Assembly: GCF_003333325.1 (NCBI RefSeq)
Contig: NZ_QOLC01000051.1
Span: 1 to 64,000 of the forward strand
Length of the DNA: 64,000 bases
Reading direction: 5' to 3'
Source of the DNA: Candidatus Ulvibacter alkanivorans
Lineage (GTDB): Bacteria > Bacteroidota > Bacteroidia > Flavobacteriales > Flavobacteriaceae
The number at the start of each line of letters is the position of its first letter. Position 1 is the first letter of the stretch. Of this stretch, positions 53,436 to 61,803 are shown piece by piece. Both the position numbers and the translations under genes were made by a program. Under the pieces are notes generated by a model. It was not told the origin of the DNA, searched no databases, and saw nothing but the letters and a program-made list of their open reading frames with translations.

Positions 53436-54964
53436 TGCTAACGAAGAAAGACCTACGACAAATAAAAGAGCACGGACTTAAAGTAGATACGGTTGTTAAA
53501 CAACTGGAAACATTTCAACGAGGCATACCGCCAGCCCATATAGTTACCGCAGCATCTGTTGGCAACGGGATAGAGGTTATTCAAAAGAACGATCAGAACA
53601 AGCTGGTGGATCTTTACGAAAAAGAGAAAGAGTCGCTAGAGATCGTAAAGTTTGTGCCTGCATCGGGAGCCGCGACCCGTATGTTCAAGTTCTTACATGA
53701 GTTTCTGAATGATTTCGACCCTAAGGAGGAATCGCTGTCAAAATATCTTAAACGAAAAGACAACGATGCGCTCAACACTTTTTTCAACTCCTTAAAAGAA
53801 TTTCCATTTGTAAATGAGGTGCGGAAAAAGATCCGTGAGAATTATCCGGATTATAAAAAGTCGAACAAAGGACAGCGATGTTTTTATTTTGTGTCGACAT
53901 TATTGGAGTCCCAAGGGCTCAATTTTAGTAATCTGCCCAAGGGATTAATTCCGTTTCACAAATACAAAAAGTATTACACGACGGCTTTCGAAGAACAGTT
54001 GTATGAAGCTGCCTTTTATGCTGCGACTCGAGGAGAGGCCCATTTACATTTTACTTTTTCTGAAAAACATGTACCGTATTTTAAGGAAGAATTTGAGTCC
54101 ATCAAAAATCGTGTTACAAAAAAAACCAAGACCGAATTTCATATTTCGTATTCCTTTCAGAAAAAAGAAACCGATACTATAGCAGTAAATACCAACAATA
54201 AACCCTTTCGAGATGCTGATGAAAATTTGATCTTTAGGCCCTCGGGACACGGTGCTTTGTTGGAAAACCTAAACGATGTTGACGCCGATATTGTTTTTGT
54301 AAAGAATATTGACAATGTCGTTGCTGAAGACTATGTGGAAGAGATGGCTTTCTACAAAAAAGTGTTGGCAGGTAAATTACTGTGGCTTCAGAATAAGATC
54401 TTTACGTATCTGGAAAAATTGGAACTGGAAGATGTTGATGTTGCGCTATTAAAGGAGGTAAAATCGTTCTTATGGAATGAATTAAGTATTAAGGACATCC
54501 CAGAAGAACGTACCCAACTCATGTATATTCTAGTTCGTCCATTGCGAGTGTGTGGCGTCGTTAAAAACACAGGAGCCCCGGGTGGTGGGCCGTTTTGGGT
54601 AAAGAATGAGTACGGGAACACGAGCTTGCAAATTGTAGAGATGTCTCAGATCGATACTTCAGATCCGCACCAACGCGCTATCGTAAATGAGGCTACGCAT
54701 TTTAATCCGGTCGATATAGTTTGTGGTGTACGCGACTGCAATGGGGAGGCATTCGATCTTAAAAAATATAGCGATCCTCACAGCGGATTTATTACCGACA
54801 AATCGATAGATGGAAAACCGCTAAAAGCACTCGAATTGCCCGGATTGTGGAACGGAGCTATGGCAAAGTGGAATACGGCTTTTGTAGAAGTACCCCTAAA
54901 GACCTTTAATCCGGTGAAGACGGTGAACGACCTTTTAAAACCGGCACACCGACCTAAAATGTAA
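53435..54964 (+). CDS. DUF4301 protein, possible nucleotidyltransferase fold
   Basis: The product has 509 residues of the uncharacterised DUF4301 family. The stop of the kinase and this start overlap (TAATG). Residues 74-84 read FVPASGAATRM, close to the AAGxGTRM loop of NDP-sugar pyrophosphorylases, and residues of about 264-295 read RPSGHGALLENL and IVFVKNIDNVV, similar in layout to UDP-GlcNAc pyrophosphorylase. PGGGPFWVKNEYG follows. A nucleotidyltransferase role is therefore my inference, and no activity is known to me. Confidence 0.82.
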   Translation: MLTKKDLRQIKEHGLKVDTVVKQLETFQRGIPPAHIVTAASVGNGIEVIQKNDQNKLVDLYEKEKESLEIVKFVPASGAATRMFKFLHEFLNDFDPKEESLSKYLKRKDNDALNTFFNSLKEFPFVNEVRKKIRENYPDYKKSNKGQRCFYFVSTLLESQGLNFSNLPKGLIPFHKYKKYYTTAFEEQLYEAAFYAATRGEAHLHFTFSEKHVPYFKEEFESIKNRVTKKTKTEFHISYSFQKKETDTIAVNTNNKPFRDADENLIFRPSGHGALLENLNDVDADIVFVKNIDNVVAEDYVEEMAFYKKVLAGKLLWLQNKIFTYLEKLELEDVDVALLKEVKSFLWNELSIKDIPEERTQLMYILVRPLRVCGVVKNTGAPGGGPFWVKNEYGNTSLQIVEMSQIDTSDPHQRAIVNEATHFNPVDIVCGVRDCNGEAFDLKKYSDPHSGFITDKSIDGKPLKALELPGLWNGAMAKWNTAFVEVPLKTFNPVKTVNDLLKPAHRPKM

Positions 54965-55368
54965 TGCAAACATCCACCATTATTCGAGAACTCACCTTTA
55001 AAGGGATTCGTAGCAGCGGTCCGGGTGGTCAGCATGTTAATAAGACTTCATCTAAGGTGGAGGTTCGATTTAATATAATGACTTCGGAAGGCTTACAGGA
55101 TTCTGAAAAAGAACGATTACTGTCCAAATTATCCTCACGACTAACTTCCGAAGGGGAGTTAATAATGCAATGCGGAGAATCTCGCAGTCAACACAGGAAT
55201 AAGGCCATAGTGATAGAGCGCTTGCTCGAACTGCTAAAGGAGCAACTTACCGTTAAAAAGAAACGCAAAAAAACGAAACCATCGAAGCGGGCTATCGAGC
55301 GTCGGCTTCAGAATAAAAAAAAGAACGCCCTCAAAAAATCGAATCGTAAGCCTCCTTCTATCGATTAA
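54964..55368 (+). CDS. arfB: Ribosome rescue hydrolase ArfB
   Basis: The product has 134 residues. The catalytic GGQ motif is at 21-23 (SSGPGGQHVNKTSSKVEV), and the C-terminal tail is strongly basic (KKKRKKTKPSKRAIERR), as needed to enter the mRNA channel of stalled ribosomes. It releases peptides from non-stop complexes. It starts inside the stop of DUF4301 (TAATG) and closes the operon. Confidence 0.93.
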   Translation: MQTSTIIRELTFKGIRSSGPGGQHVNKTSSKVEVRFNIMTSEGLQDSEKERLLSKLSSRLTSEGELIMQCGESRSQHRNKAIVIERLLELLKEQLTVKKKRKKTKPSKRAIERRLQNKKKNALKKSNRKPPSID

Positions 55369-55407
55369 AAAATTTGTGATTTAATAGTGCTAGATTGACC
55401 AAATTTG

Positions 55408-55415
55408 TATTTTTG
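55408..55415 (+). promoter_or_regulatory. Putative -7 element before the TPP riboswitch
   Basis: TATTTTTG fits TAnnTTTG; the predicted start near 55421 coincides with the 5' edge of the riboswitch. Confidence 0.6.
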
Positions 55416-55420
55416 CACCA

Positions 55421-55499
55421 CATCTCAAAGGGGTGCCGTAAAAAGCTGAGATTATACCCAATGAACCTGGGCAGGTAATGCTGCTAAGGGAATACGATG
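55421..55499 (+). promoter_or_regulatory. TPP riboswitch (THI element)
   Basis: The THI core is unmistakable: GGGGTGCC (55430-55437), GCTGAGATTATACCC (55445-55459), GAACCTG, GGTAATGCTGCTAAGGGAA (55475-55493). CATC at the 5' end and GATG at 55496-55499 can close P1. It senses thiamine diphosphate and sits 129 nt before a TonB-dependent receptor gene. Confidence 0.95.
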
Positions 55500-55525
55500 C
55501 TCACAAGCATCTTCGTTGTTATACC

Positions 55526-55560
55526 CCTATTGCGTCTTAAGGATCCAATAGGTTTTTTTA
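55526..55560 (+). terminator. Riboswitch-controlled intrinsic terminator
   Basis: CCTATTG and CAATAGG (55526-55532 with 55546-55552) are followed by seven T residues. A hairpin GATGC/GCATC (55496-55500 with 55507-55511) uses the 3' strand of riboswitch P1, so ligand binding can influence folding ahead of the terminator. Confidence 0.85.
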
Positions 55561-55627
55561 TACAACTATTTTAATAACCAAACTCAAGAATAAGACCCCT
55601 TTTATTCGTAACAAAACCAATGTACGA

Positions 55628-57805
55628 ATGAAACGTATTTTTTTATCCATCTTATTTTTAGCAGCTACAACTTGTACGCTAGCGCAAGAGAAAACAACAG
55701 ACAGTACTAAAGTAGAAGCATTAGAAGAGGTGCTTATTAAATCGGTACGCGTAGATGCCGATTCACCTATCACGCATTCTAATCTTGACAAAGAAGAACT
55801 GGAAAAGCGTAATTTGGGACAAGATATCCCGTATATGCTTTCGTATTTGCCCTCGGTAGTTACAACCAGTGATGCCGGTGCGGGAATTGGATATACCTAT
55901 ATTCGAGTTCGAGGTAGTGATGCCTCACGAGTGAATGTAACTTTAAATGGAATTCCATTTAACGATGCTGAAAGTCAAGGAACTTTCTTTGTGAATCTGC
56001 CCGATTTTACATCATCGGTTCAAAATTTACAACTGCAGCGTGGCGTAGGGACCAGTACGAATGGGTCTGGTGCTTTTGGAGCCAGCTTGAACATTCTTAC
56101 CGATGGTGTTTCTGAAACGGCCTATGGTGAGATTTCAAATGCTGTGGGCTCCTATAACACTCGAAAACACAATGTGAAATTTAGCACAGGCTTGTTGAAC
56201 AACCGTATTGAAATTGCCGGGCGATTGTCTACCATTCAGTCTGATGGGTATATAGACCGGGCGAGCTCCGATCTTAAATCCTATTTTTTACATGCTGCTT
56301 ACTTAGATAGAAATACGTTGATAAAAGCATTGGCCTTTGGCGGAAGAGAAGAAACCTATCAAGCCTATTTTGGGATTGACGCCGAAACGTTGGCCAACGA
56401 CCGCACCTTTAATCCTGCCGGGATGTACACCGATGAAGACGGTAATGTAAAGTTCTATGATAATGAAGTAGACAATTATGCACAAGATCATTATCAGTTG
56501 TTGTGGAACCAACGATACAACAATAAATGGAGCTCGAATGTGTCCTTAAATTATACCTACGGAAGAGGATATTTTGAACAATATAAAGAGGATGAGGATT
56601 TTGAAACCTATAATTTCGATCCCATAGAAATAGGTGGAGAAACGATTAATACCACCGATCTAATTCGTCGCCGTTGGCTAGATAATGATTTCTATGCTGT
56701 AAATGCCAATGTAAACTATAAAGATAACGATGTTGAGGTAAGCAGTGGTGCGTTTTTTAGCACTTACAGTGGCGATCATTTTGGTGAGGTGATCTGGGCA
56801 CAGTTCGCCGGTGGGAGTGAGATTAGAGATCGCTATTACTTTGGTGTAGGTGATAAGAATGAGTTTACCGTTTTTACAAAGGCCACATGGCGTATTGATG
56901 ACCAATGGAGTGTTTTTGGAGATTTGCAAGGACGATTTATTAGTTATGAAACCAGTGGAACTACTTCCGATCTTATTACCTTGAATGTAGACCAGTCGTA
57001 TTCGTTCTTCAATCCGAAGGCGGGAGCATCGTTTCAGTTAAATGAAAAGAACCAATTCTATGCTTCCTACGGAAGAGCAAATAGGGAGCCGCGACGTAGC
57101 GATTTTGAACAAGGCATCTTTACTGCCGAAAAATTAGATGACATTGAGTTGGGGTGGCGCTACGCTTCCGAAGCAACCAATATAAGCACCAACTTGTTCT
57201 ACATGGATTATACCGATCAATTAGTGCTTACGGGAGCGATCGATGATGTTGGTGCACCAATTCGAGAGACAAGTGGAGAGAGCTACCGAATAGGACTAGA
57301 AGTAGATGCTGAAATTCGTTTGAGCCAATCATTTACAGTGCGACCTAATATAGCATTAAGCAGTAATAAGAATGTAGATTTTGTATTTCAACGTGATGGA
57401 GAACTGGTGAACTTAGGGAATACCAATATTTCGTATTCACCCGAAATCGTTGCCGGAAATATAGTTGAATATAGACCTATTCCTAATCTGCAATTCGCTT
57501 TGTTGTCTAAGTATGTTGGAGAGCAGTTTATGGGGAATATAGACAGTGAGGTATCTAAATTAGACAGCTATTTTATTAATGACCTCAATATAGTTTATGA
57601 GTTAAGAGAAGTGCCGTTCGTCGACTCCATCTTGTTAAACGGTTTGGTAAACAACCTCTTTAATGTGGAGTATGTGTCTAACGGATATTTCTTTACGTTC
57701 GATGATGATTTTAGCGAGCCGGGGACCATTACCACGATTGAAGGTGCCGGATTCTACCCGCAAGCTACTATCAACTTCTTGGTGGGAGCCACTGTTCGGT
57801 TCTAG
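55628..57805 (+). CDS. TonB-dependent receptor, predicted thiamine receptor
   Basis: The product has 725 residues with a signal peptide ending in TLAQ. The plug domain (about 30-155) has LEEVLIKSVRV, NLGQDIPYMLSYLPSVV, YIRVRGSDASRVNVTLNGIP and LQRGVGTSTNGSGAFGASLN. A 22-strand barrel follows up to GATVRF. It has no SusC-type N-terminal carboxypeptidase-like domain. Control by a TPP riboswitch makes thiamine or a thiamine phosphate the likely ligand. It ends overlapping the convergent lipoprotein gene by 4 nt. Confidence 0.93.
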   Translation: MKRIFLSILFLAATTCTLAQEKTTDSTKVEALEEVLIKSVRVDADSPITHSNLDKEELEKRNLGQDIPYMLSYLPSVVTTSDAGAGIGYTYIRVRGSDASRVNVTLNGIPFNDAESQGTFFVNLPDFTSSVQNLQLQRGVGTSTNGSGAFGASLNILTDGVSETAYGEISNAVGSYNTRKHNVKFSTGLLNNRIEIAGRLSTIQSDGYIDRASSDLKSYFLHAAYLDRNTLIKALAFGGREETYQAYFGIDAETLANDRTFNPAGMYTDEDGNVKFYDNEVDNYAQDHYQLLWNQRYNNKWSSNVSLNYTYGRGYFEQYKEDEDFETYNFDPIEIGGETINTTDLIRRRWLDNDFYAVNANVNYKDNDVEVSSGAFFSTYSGDHFGEVIWAQFAGGSEIRDRYYFGVGDKNEFTVFTKATWRIDDQWSVFGDLQGRFISYETSGTTSDLITLNVDQSYSFFNPKAGASFQLNEKNQFYASYGRANREPRRSDFEQGIFTAEKLDDIELGWRYASEATNISTNLFYMDYTDQLVLTGAIDDVGAPIRETSGESYRIGLEVDAEIRLSQSFTVRPNIALSSNKNVDFVFQRDGELVNLGNTNISYSPEIVAGNIVEYRPIPNLQFALLSKYVGEQFMGNIDSEVSKLDSYFINDLNIVYELREVPFVDSILLNGLVNNLFNVEYVSNGYFFTFDDDFSEPGTITTIEGAGFYPQATINFLVGATVRF

Positions 57806-58236
57806 TTAGTAATACGAACTGTATTGCCCGTGCGTACCGCACGGTATTGCTGCATAGGGTATTTTGAAGGATCTGTTCTATGTTCACCGGTGACGATGTT
57901 GTATTCGTTGTCATCGGTGGTACAGGGACACGTTGCAATTGGAGCTTCAATTTCCATACGAGAACAATTATTTGGCGGGTGATTAGGATCGGTGAGATCG
58001 AAGGCCGTATAGAGTTCATTGTTCACGTTGTAAACCACTATTCCTCGAATTCCTTGCTGATTTATAATCACGCTATTACCGGGAAAATTTAACGGATTGT
58101 ATTGTGGGAGATTTAGATTTAGGGTAAGGCTCACCAACGGATCGATGAGATTTGGGTTGTCTTCACGGTCATCGTCATTATTAGAGCAGGCTGTTAAAAC
58201 GAGTGCCGCCACCACTATTAGGTATCTAATATTCAT
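57802..58236 (-). CDS. Lipoprotein with Rieske-like sequence
   Basis: The product has 144 residues with a lipoprotein signal ending at Cys17 (VLTAC). Its C-terminal half (YTAFDLTDPNHPPNNCSRM, ATCPCTTDDNEYNIVTGEHR, YPMQQYRAVRTG) follows the layout of Rieske domains, but the cluster ligands are altered: CPC replaces the CxxH pattern and only one candidate ligand His remains in the first box. An iron-sulfur cluster is therefore unlikely, and function is unknown. Confidence 0.6.
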   Translation of the reverse strand: MNIRYLIVVAALVLTACSNNDDDREDNPNLIDPLVSLTLNLNLPQYNPLNFPGNSVIINQQGIRGIVVYNVNNELYTAFDLTDPNHPPNNCSRMEIEAPIATCPCTTDDNEYNIVTGEHRTDPSKYPMQQYRAVRTGNTVRITN

Positions 58237-58293
58237 ATTTTAAAAGAAATTTCGGTCAAAAGTACGATAAAATGTACAACAACTAATTTTTTG

Positions 58294-58301
58294 TATATTT
58301 G
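58294..58301 (+). promoter_or_regulatory. Putative greA -7 element
   Basis: TATATTTG fits TAnnTTTG, about 130 nt before the greA ATG. The predicted start (about 58307) lies immediately before a terminator-like hairpin. Confidence 0.5.
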
Positions 58302-58308
58302 TGTAACG

Positions 58309-58336
58309 AAATCCCGTCACGCATGGGATTTTTTGT
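58309..58336 (+). terminator. Promoter-proximal hairpin in the greA leader
   Basis: AAATCCC and GGGATTT (58309-58315 with 58325-58331) are followed by four more T residues. A second inverted repeat (TTCTGAAG with CTTCAGAA, near 58341-58383) lies between it and greA. Together they could attenuate greA transcription, or the first may simply be an unrelated terminator. Confidence 0.55.
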
Positions 58337-58428
58337 GTTTTATTCTGAAGTAGCCTCGTCGTTAAAAGGAGCATTCTTCAGAACTAAAAATGAAATGGAA
58401 TGCTGTTTAGCATATAAACGATGAAGTT

Positions 58429-58905
58429 ATGAGTAAAGTATCTTATTACACAGAAGAAGGACTAAAAAAACTACGTGAAGAATTAAATCAGTTAAAAGAT
58501 GTAGAACGTCCTAAGGCGTCACAAGCTATTGCTGAAGCTAGAGATAAAGGAGATTTAAGTGAGAATGCTGAATACGATGCCGCTAAAGAGGCGCAGGGTA
58601 TGTTAGAAATGCGCATATCTAAACTTGAAGAGGTAGTTGCCAATGCCAGAGTGATAGACGAGTCTCAATTAGATACGTCTAAGGTCTTGGTGCATTCTAA
58701 AGTAAAAATCAAGAATTTAACCAATAATGCCGAAATGATCTACAAGTTAGTAGCCCAAAGCGAAGCCGATCTCAAATCGGGAAAAATTTCGGTAGACTCT
58801 CCTATAGGAAAAGGATTGCTTGGTAAAAAAGTAGGGGAGATCGCAGAGATCCAAGTACCTAATGGGGTAATGAAGTTCGAGATCCTAGAAATTTCAAGAA
58901 GTTAA
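58429..58905 (+). CDS. greA: Transcription elongation factor GreA
   Basis: The product has 158 residues. The N-terminal coiled coil carries the acidic tip (GDLSENAEYDAAKEAQ), and the C-terminal domain has DSPIGKGLLGKKVGEIAEI. It stimulates RNA cleavage by backtracked RNA polymerase. The HIT gene follows after 2 nt. Confidence 0.97.
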   Translation: MSKVSYYTEEGLKKLREELNQLKDVERPKASQAIAEARDKGDLSENAEYDAAKEAQGMLEMRISKLEEVVANARVIDESQLDTSKVLVHSKVKIKNLTNNAEMIYKLVAQSEADLKSGKISVDSPIGKGLLGKKVGEIAEIQVPNGVMKFEILEISRS

Positions 58906-58907
58906 TT

Positions 58908-59300
58908 ATGGCGACCGTATTTACAAAGATCATTAACGGAGAAATTCCCAGCTATAAGATAGCTGAAGATGAAAATTTTATTGCCTTTCTGGATATTAAT
59001 CCAAACGCAAAAGGCCATACGCTATGTGTACCCAAACAAGAAGTAGATAAAATTTTCGATCTGGGAGAGCACGTGTATCTTCAATTGATGCAGTTCTCGA
59101 GAAAAGTCGCATTGGCCCTTCGGAAAGCAGTGCCATGTGAACGTGTTGGAATGGCTGTTATCGGCTTGGAAGTTCCTCATGTGCATGTGCATCTAATTCC
59201 AATCAATGAAATGAAAGATATGACCTTCGATCATAAGGTCACCTTAAGCGAAGCCGAGTTTAAAGAATTGGCAGCCGAAATTTCAAGTCATATTTCCTAG
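58908..59300 (+). CDS. HIT family nucleotide hydrolase
   Basis: The product has 130 residues. The histidine triad HVHVHLIPIN is near residue 96, with the N-terminal FTKIINGEIPSYKIAEDENFIAFLDI typical of Hint-like hydrolases. It cleaves adenosine phosphoramidates and similar nucleotides. It is probably co-transcribed with greA. Confidence 0.93.
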   Translation: MATVFTKIINGEIPSYKIAEDENFIAFLDINPNAKGHTLCVPKQEVDKIFDLGEHVYLQLMQFSRKVALALRKAVPCERVGMAVIGLEVPHVHVHLIPINEMKDMTFDHKVTLSEAEFKELAAEISSHIS

Positions 59301-59302
59301 TC

Positions 59303-59647
59303 TTACCTAAGAATAACAAAATAAACGATCGCAATTAACACGAGAAGATCGGCTACAATGATCACGTAGGCGAGTGGCTTTAATTTGATCCCTTGGTGTT
59401 CGGGAACAGCAAGCTTTTTATGATAGTCGTTTACACGCTCAATATCTTCGGTCCAGTTAACCGGGTAGACCGCAGAATTACAATTATGGCAATACAGTGA
59501 TCCGTTTACATTCTTTTCAGATTTTGAATATAGCGGAGTATCCTTGATTTGTTGCGTAAACGTAAATTCGAGTCCGTCGTTCGCATAACAAATTGGACAA
59601 TTATTTGAAATAGTGGCCGTATGTACCACTTTTGAGGTTGCTTCCAT
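59303..59647 (-). CDS. Zinc-ribbon membrane protein
   Basis: From ATG 59647 the product has 114 residues; the longer frame upstream overlaps the histidine kinase gene. Two CxxC pairs (NCPICY and YCHNCN) form a likely zinc ribbon, and one transmembrane helix ends the protein (LAYVIIVADLLVLIAIVYFVI). It starts 1 nt after the kinase stop, so the two are coupled. A redox or signalling partner role for the kinase is only an inference. Confidence 0.75.
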   Translation of the reverse strand: MEATSKVVHTATISNNCPICYANDGLEFTFTQQIKDTPLYSKSEKNVNGSLYCHNCNSAVYPVNWTEDIERVNDYHKKLAVPEHQGIKLKPLAYVIIVADLLVLIAIVYFVILR

Positions 59648-59648
59648 A

Positions 59649-60812
59649 TTATTGTTGTAATCGTAAGGCGATTTCCATAGTGGTTCCTTTTCCGGGGGTA
59701 CTTCTAAGAACGCGGATTTTACCGTTATGGTATTCTTCAATAATTCGTTTTACAAGTGAAAGACCTAATCCCCAGCCTCTTTTTTTGGTGGTATAGCCCG
59801 GACTAAAGACACGTTTAAAACTACGTTTAGGTATTCCTTTTCCTGTGTCGCTAACTCGAATCAAGGCATTCTTCGAAGTATGTTCTACCGTTATCGTAAT
59901 GGTTCCTTTTCCCTTCATCGCATCGATCCCGTTTTTAACCAGGTTTTCAATCGTCCATGAATACAATTGTGGGTTGAGATCGACATACAATGGTTTGTCT
60001 GTTAATTCCAGTTGAAATTCAATTAGTTTAGAACTGCGACTTTGTAAATAGGAAAATGCTTCTTTGGTTTCGTCTACGATGTTGGTTCGTTTTAAGGTGG
60101 GTAAAGACCCAATCTTCGAGAATCGTTCGGTAATGGTTTCGAGTCGAGCGATATCTTTTTCCATCTCTTGTATGTACTCTTGGTTTACTTGCTCTGTTTT
60201 TAGGATCTCTGTCCATCCAACTAAGGAAGAAAGTGGCGTACCAATTTGATGAGCCGTTTCTTTGGCCATACCTGCCCAAAGTTTATTTTGTTCTGCCGAT
60301 TTAGACGTTTTGTAGAAAAAGTATAACACGGCCGCAGAAAGCAGTAAAATTAAAATAAGGACAGCAGGATAGTATTTAAGTTTATTGATAATGGGTGAGT
60401 TTCCGTAGTAAATAGTAGTGAGTATCTCACCATTATAGGTTAATTGTAACGGTTTGTATTCTTTAGCAAATTGATTGGCATAAGCAATTCGTTTGTTTCG
60501 CAACTTGACAGAGTCATTTGTTTTTTCTACGATATTCCTAGCATCATAGCTGTCTGAACTATGCGTATACAATATCATTGGGGTAGTTGTATTGCTCGAA
60601 AGCGCTTTGAGAACGGTCTCGCTTACCTCGGCGCTATTACTGAGATGAATAGCTTCCAATTCTTGTTGCGCGCTTGCCCATACTTGCATCTTATCACGTT
60701 CGTTCTGTTTTAACTGATTAAAAAACGCATATGTATTCCACAGTATAAGCGTGATTATAAAAAGAAATAGAATAATAAAGAGCCAGCGATTAACAGCCTT
60801 TTTGTTTTGCAT
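59649..60812 (-). CDS. Membrane-bound sensor histidine kinase
   Basis: The product has 387 residues. TM helices lie at about 10-31 and 148-167 and flank an extracytoplasmic sensor region. The H-box is AKETAHQIGTPLSSL with His188, an unusual variant of HExxTPL. The ATPase domain has the N-box ENLVKNGIDAM, G1 DTGKGIP and G2 WGLGLSLVKRI. No response regulator gene is adjacent. The signal is unknown. Confidence 0.92.
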   Translation of the reverse strand: MQNKKAVNRWLFIILFLFIITLILWNTYAFFNQLKQNERDKMQVWASAQQELEAIHLSNSAEVSETVLKALSSNTTTPMILYTHSSDSYDARNIVEKTNDSVKLRNKRIAYANQFAKEYKPLQLTYNGEILTTIYYGNSPIINKLKYYPAVLILILLLSAAVLYFFYKTSKSAEQNKLWAGMAKETAHQIGTPLSSLVGWTEILKTEQVNQEYIQEMEKDIARLETITERFSKIGSLPTLKRTNIVDETKEAFSYLQSRSSKLIEFQLELTDKPLYVDLNPQLYSWTIENLVKNGIDAMKGKGTITITVEHTSKNALIRVSDTGKGIPKRSFKRVFSPGYTTKKRGWGLGLSLVKRIIEEYHNGKIRVLRSTPGKGTTMEIALRLQQ

Positions 60813-60899
60813 GTAGTGTTTTCGTTTTCAGATTTAAATATAAAGGAATTATGTTAATATTATTGTGTGATCAAATTTTTAAACCCATGATACTTTGGG

Positions 60900-60907
60900 T
60901 ACATTTG
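60900..60907 (+). promoter_or_regulatory. Flavin reductase -7 element, leaderless layout
   Basis: TACATTTG ends 5 nt before the ATG at 60913, so transcription should begin at the start codon. It also excludes the TTG at 60895 as start. Confidence 0.5.
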
Positions 60908-60912
60908 CAGCT

Positions 60913-61797
60913 ATGATTTCTATCGACCCTAAGGATATTAGTACTGGTAAACTTCATGGCTATCTGCTTGGCGCCGTTTCTCCTAGACCCATTTGTTTTG
61001 CGAGTACGATCGACGGTAAAGGCAACGTGAATTTGTCACCGTTTAGTTTCTTCAACGTGTTTAGTGCAAATCCGCCGATCATGATATTCTCTCCGGCGCG
61101 GAGGGTGCGAAATAATACGACCAAGCATACACTTGAAAACGCTTTGGAGACCAAAGAAGTTGTGATCAATATTGTAAGTTACGATATGGTACAACAAATG
61201 TCACTATCATCGACCGAATACGATAAAGGAATCAACGAATTTACAAAAGCGGGCTTTAATGCAATCGCTTCCGATCTTGTAAAACCCCCACGAGTTGCCG
61301 AAGCACCTGTTCAATTCGAATGTAAGGTGAACGAAGTGGTCGCACTTGGTGATAATGGAGGAGCCGGGAATTTGGTAATATGCGAGGTAATAAAACTACA
61401 TATAGCTGAATCTATTTTAGATGGAGATGGCAGGATCGATCCTGAGAAACTCGATGCCGTGGCGCGTATGGGAGGCAATTGGTACAGCCGTGCGAAAGAA
61501 GGAATGTTCGAAGTGCCAAAGCCACTGTCTACGATAGGAATTGGAGTTGATGCACTGCCGGAACGAATTAGGAACAGTAGGGTGCTTACCGGAAATGATC
61601 TTGGTATGCTAGGAAATATAGAGGCACTACCAACAGCAGCAGTTGTTACTGATTTTTTAAATGCTTCGGAAGAAAACAAGTCGTTGATAGCATCAGGAAA
61701 TACAGAGCAAATACATAAAAAAGCGCAGCAATTGCTTTGCGACGGAAATCTGTCCGAAGCATGGAAGCTGCTAGCAGCTCACGAAAGCAATACGTAA
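60913..61797 (+). CDS. Flavin reductase-like FMN-binding protein
   Basis: From ATG 60913 the product has 294 residues. The split-barrel FMN domain of about 200 residues has LLGAVSPRPICFASTID, NLSPFSFFNVFSANPPIMIFS and RNNTTKHTLEN. A C-terminal helical extension of about 90 residues (ending in LLCDGNLSEAWKLLAAH) is less common. It probably uses FMN to reduce a small substrate; a partner monooxygenase is not nearby. Confidence 0.85.
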   Translation: MISIDPKDISTGKLHGYLLGAVSPRPICFASTIDGKGNVNLSPFSFFNVFSANPPIMIFSPARRVRNNTTKHTLENALETKEVVINIVSYDMVQQMSLSSTEYDKGINEFTKAGFNAIASDLVKPPRVAEAPVQFECKVNEVVALGDNGGAGNLVICEVIKLHIAESILDGDGRIDPEKLDAVARMGGNWYSRAKEGMFEVPKPLSTIGIGVDALPERIRNSRVLTGNDLGMLGNIEALPTAAVVTDFLNASEENKSLIASGNTEQIHKKAQQLLCDGNLSEAWKLLAAHESNT

Positions 61798-61803
61798 CAA
61801 GCC

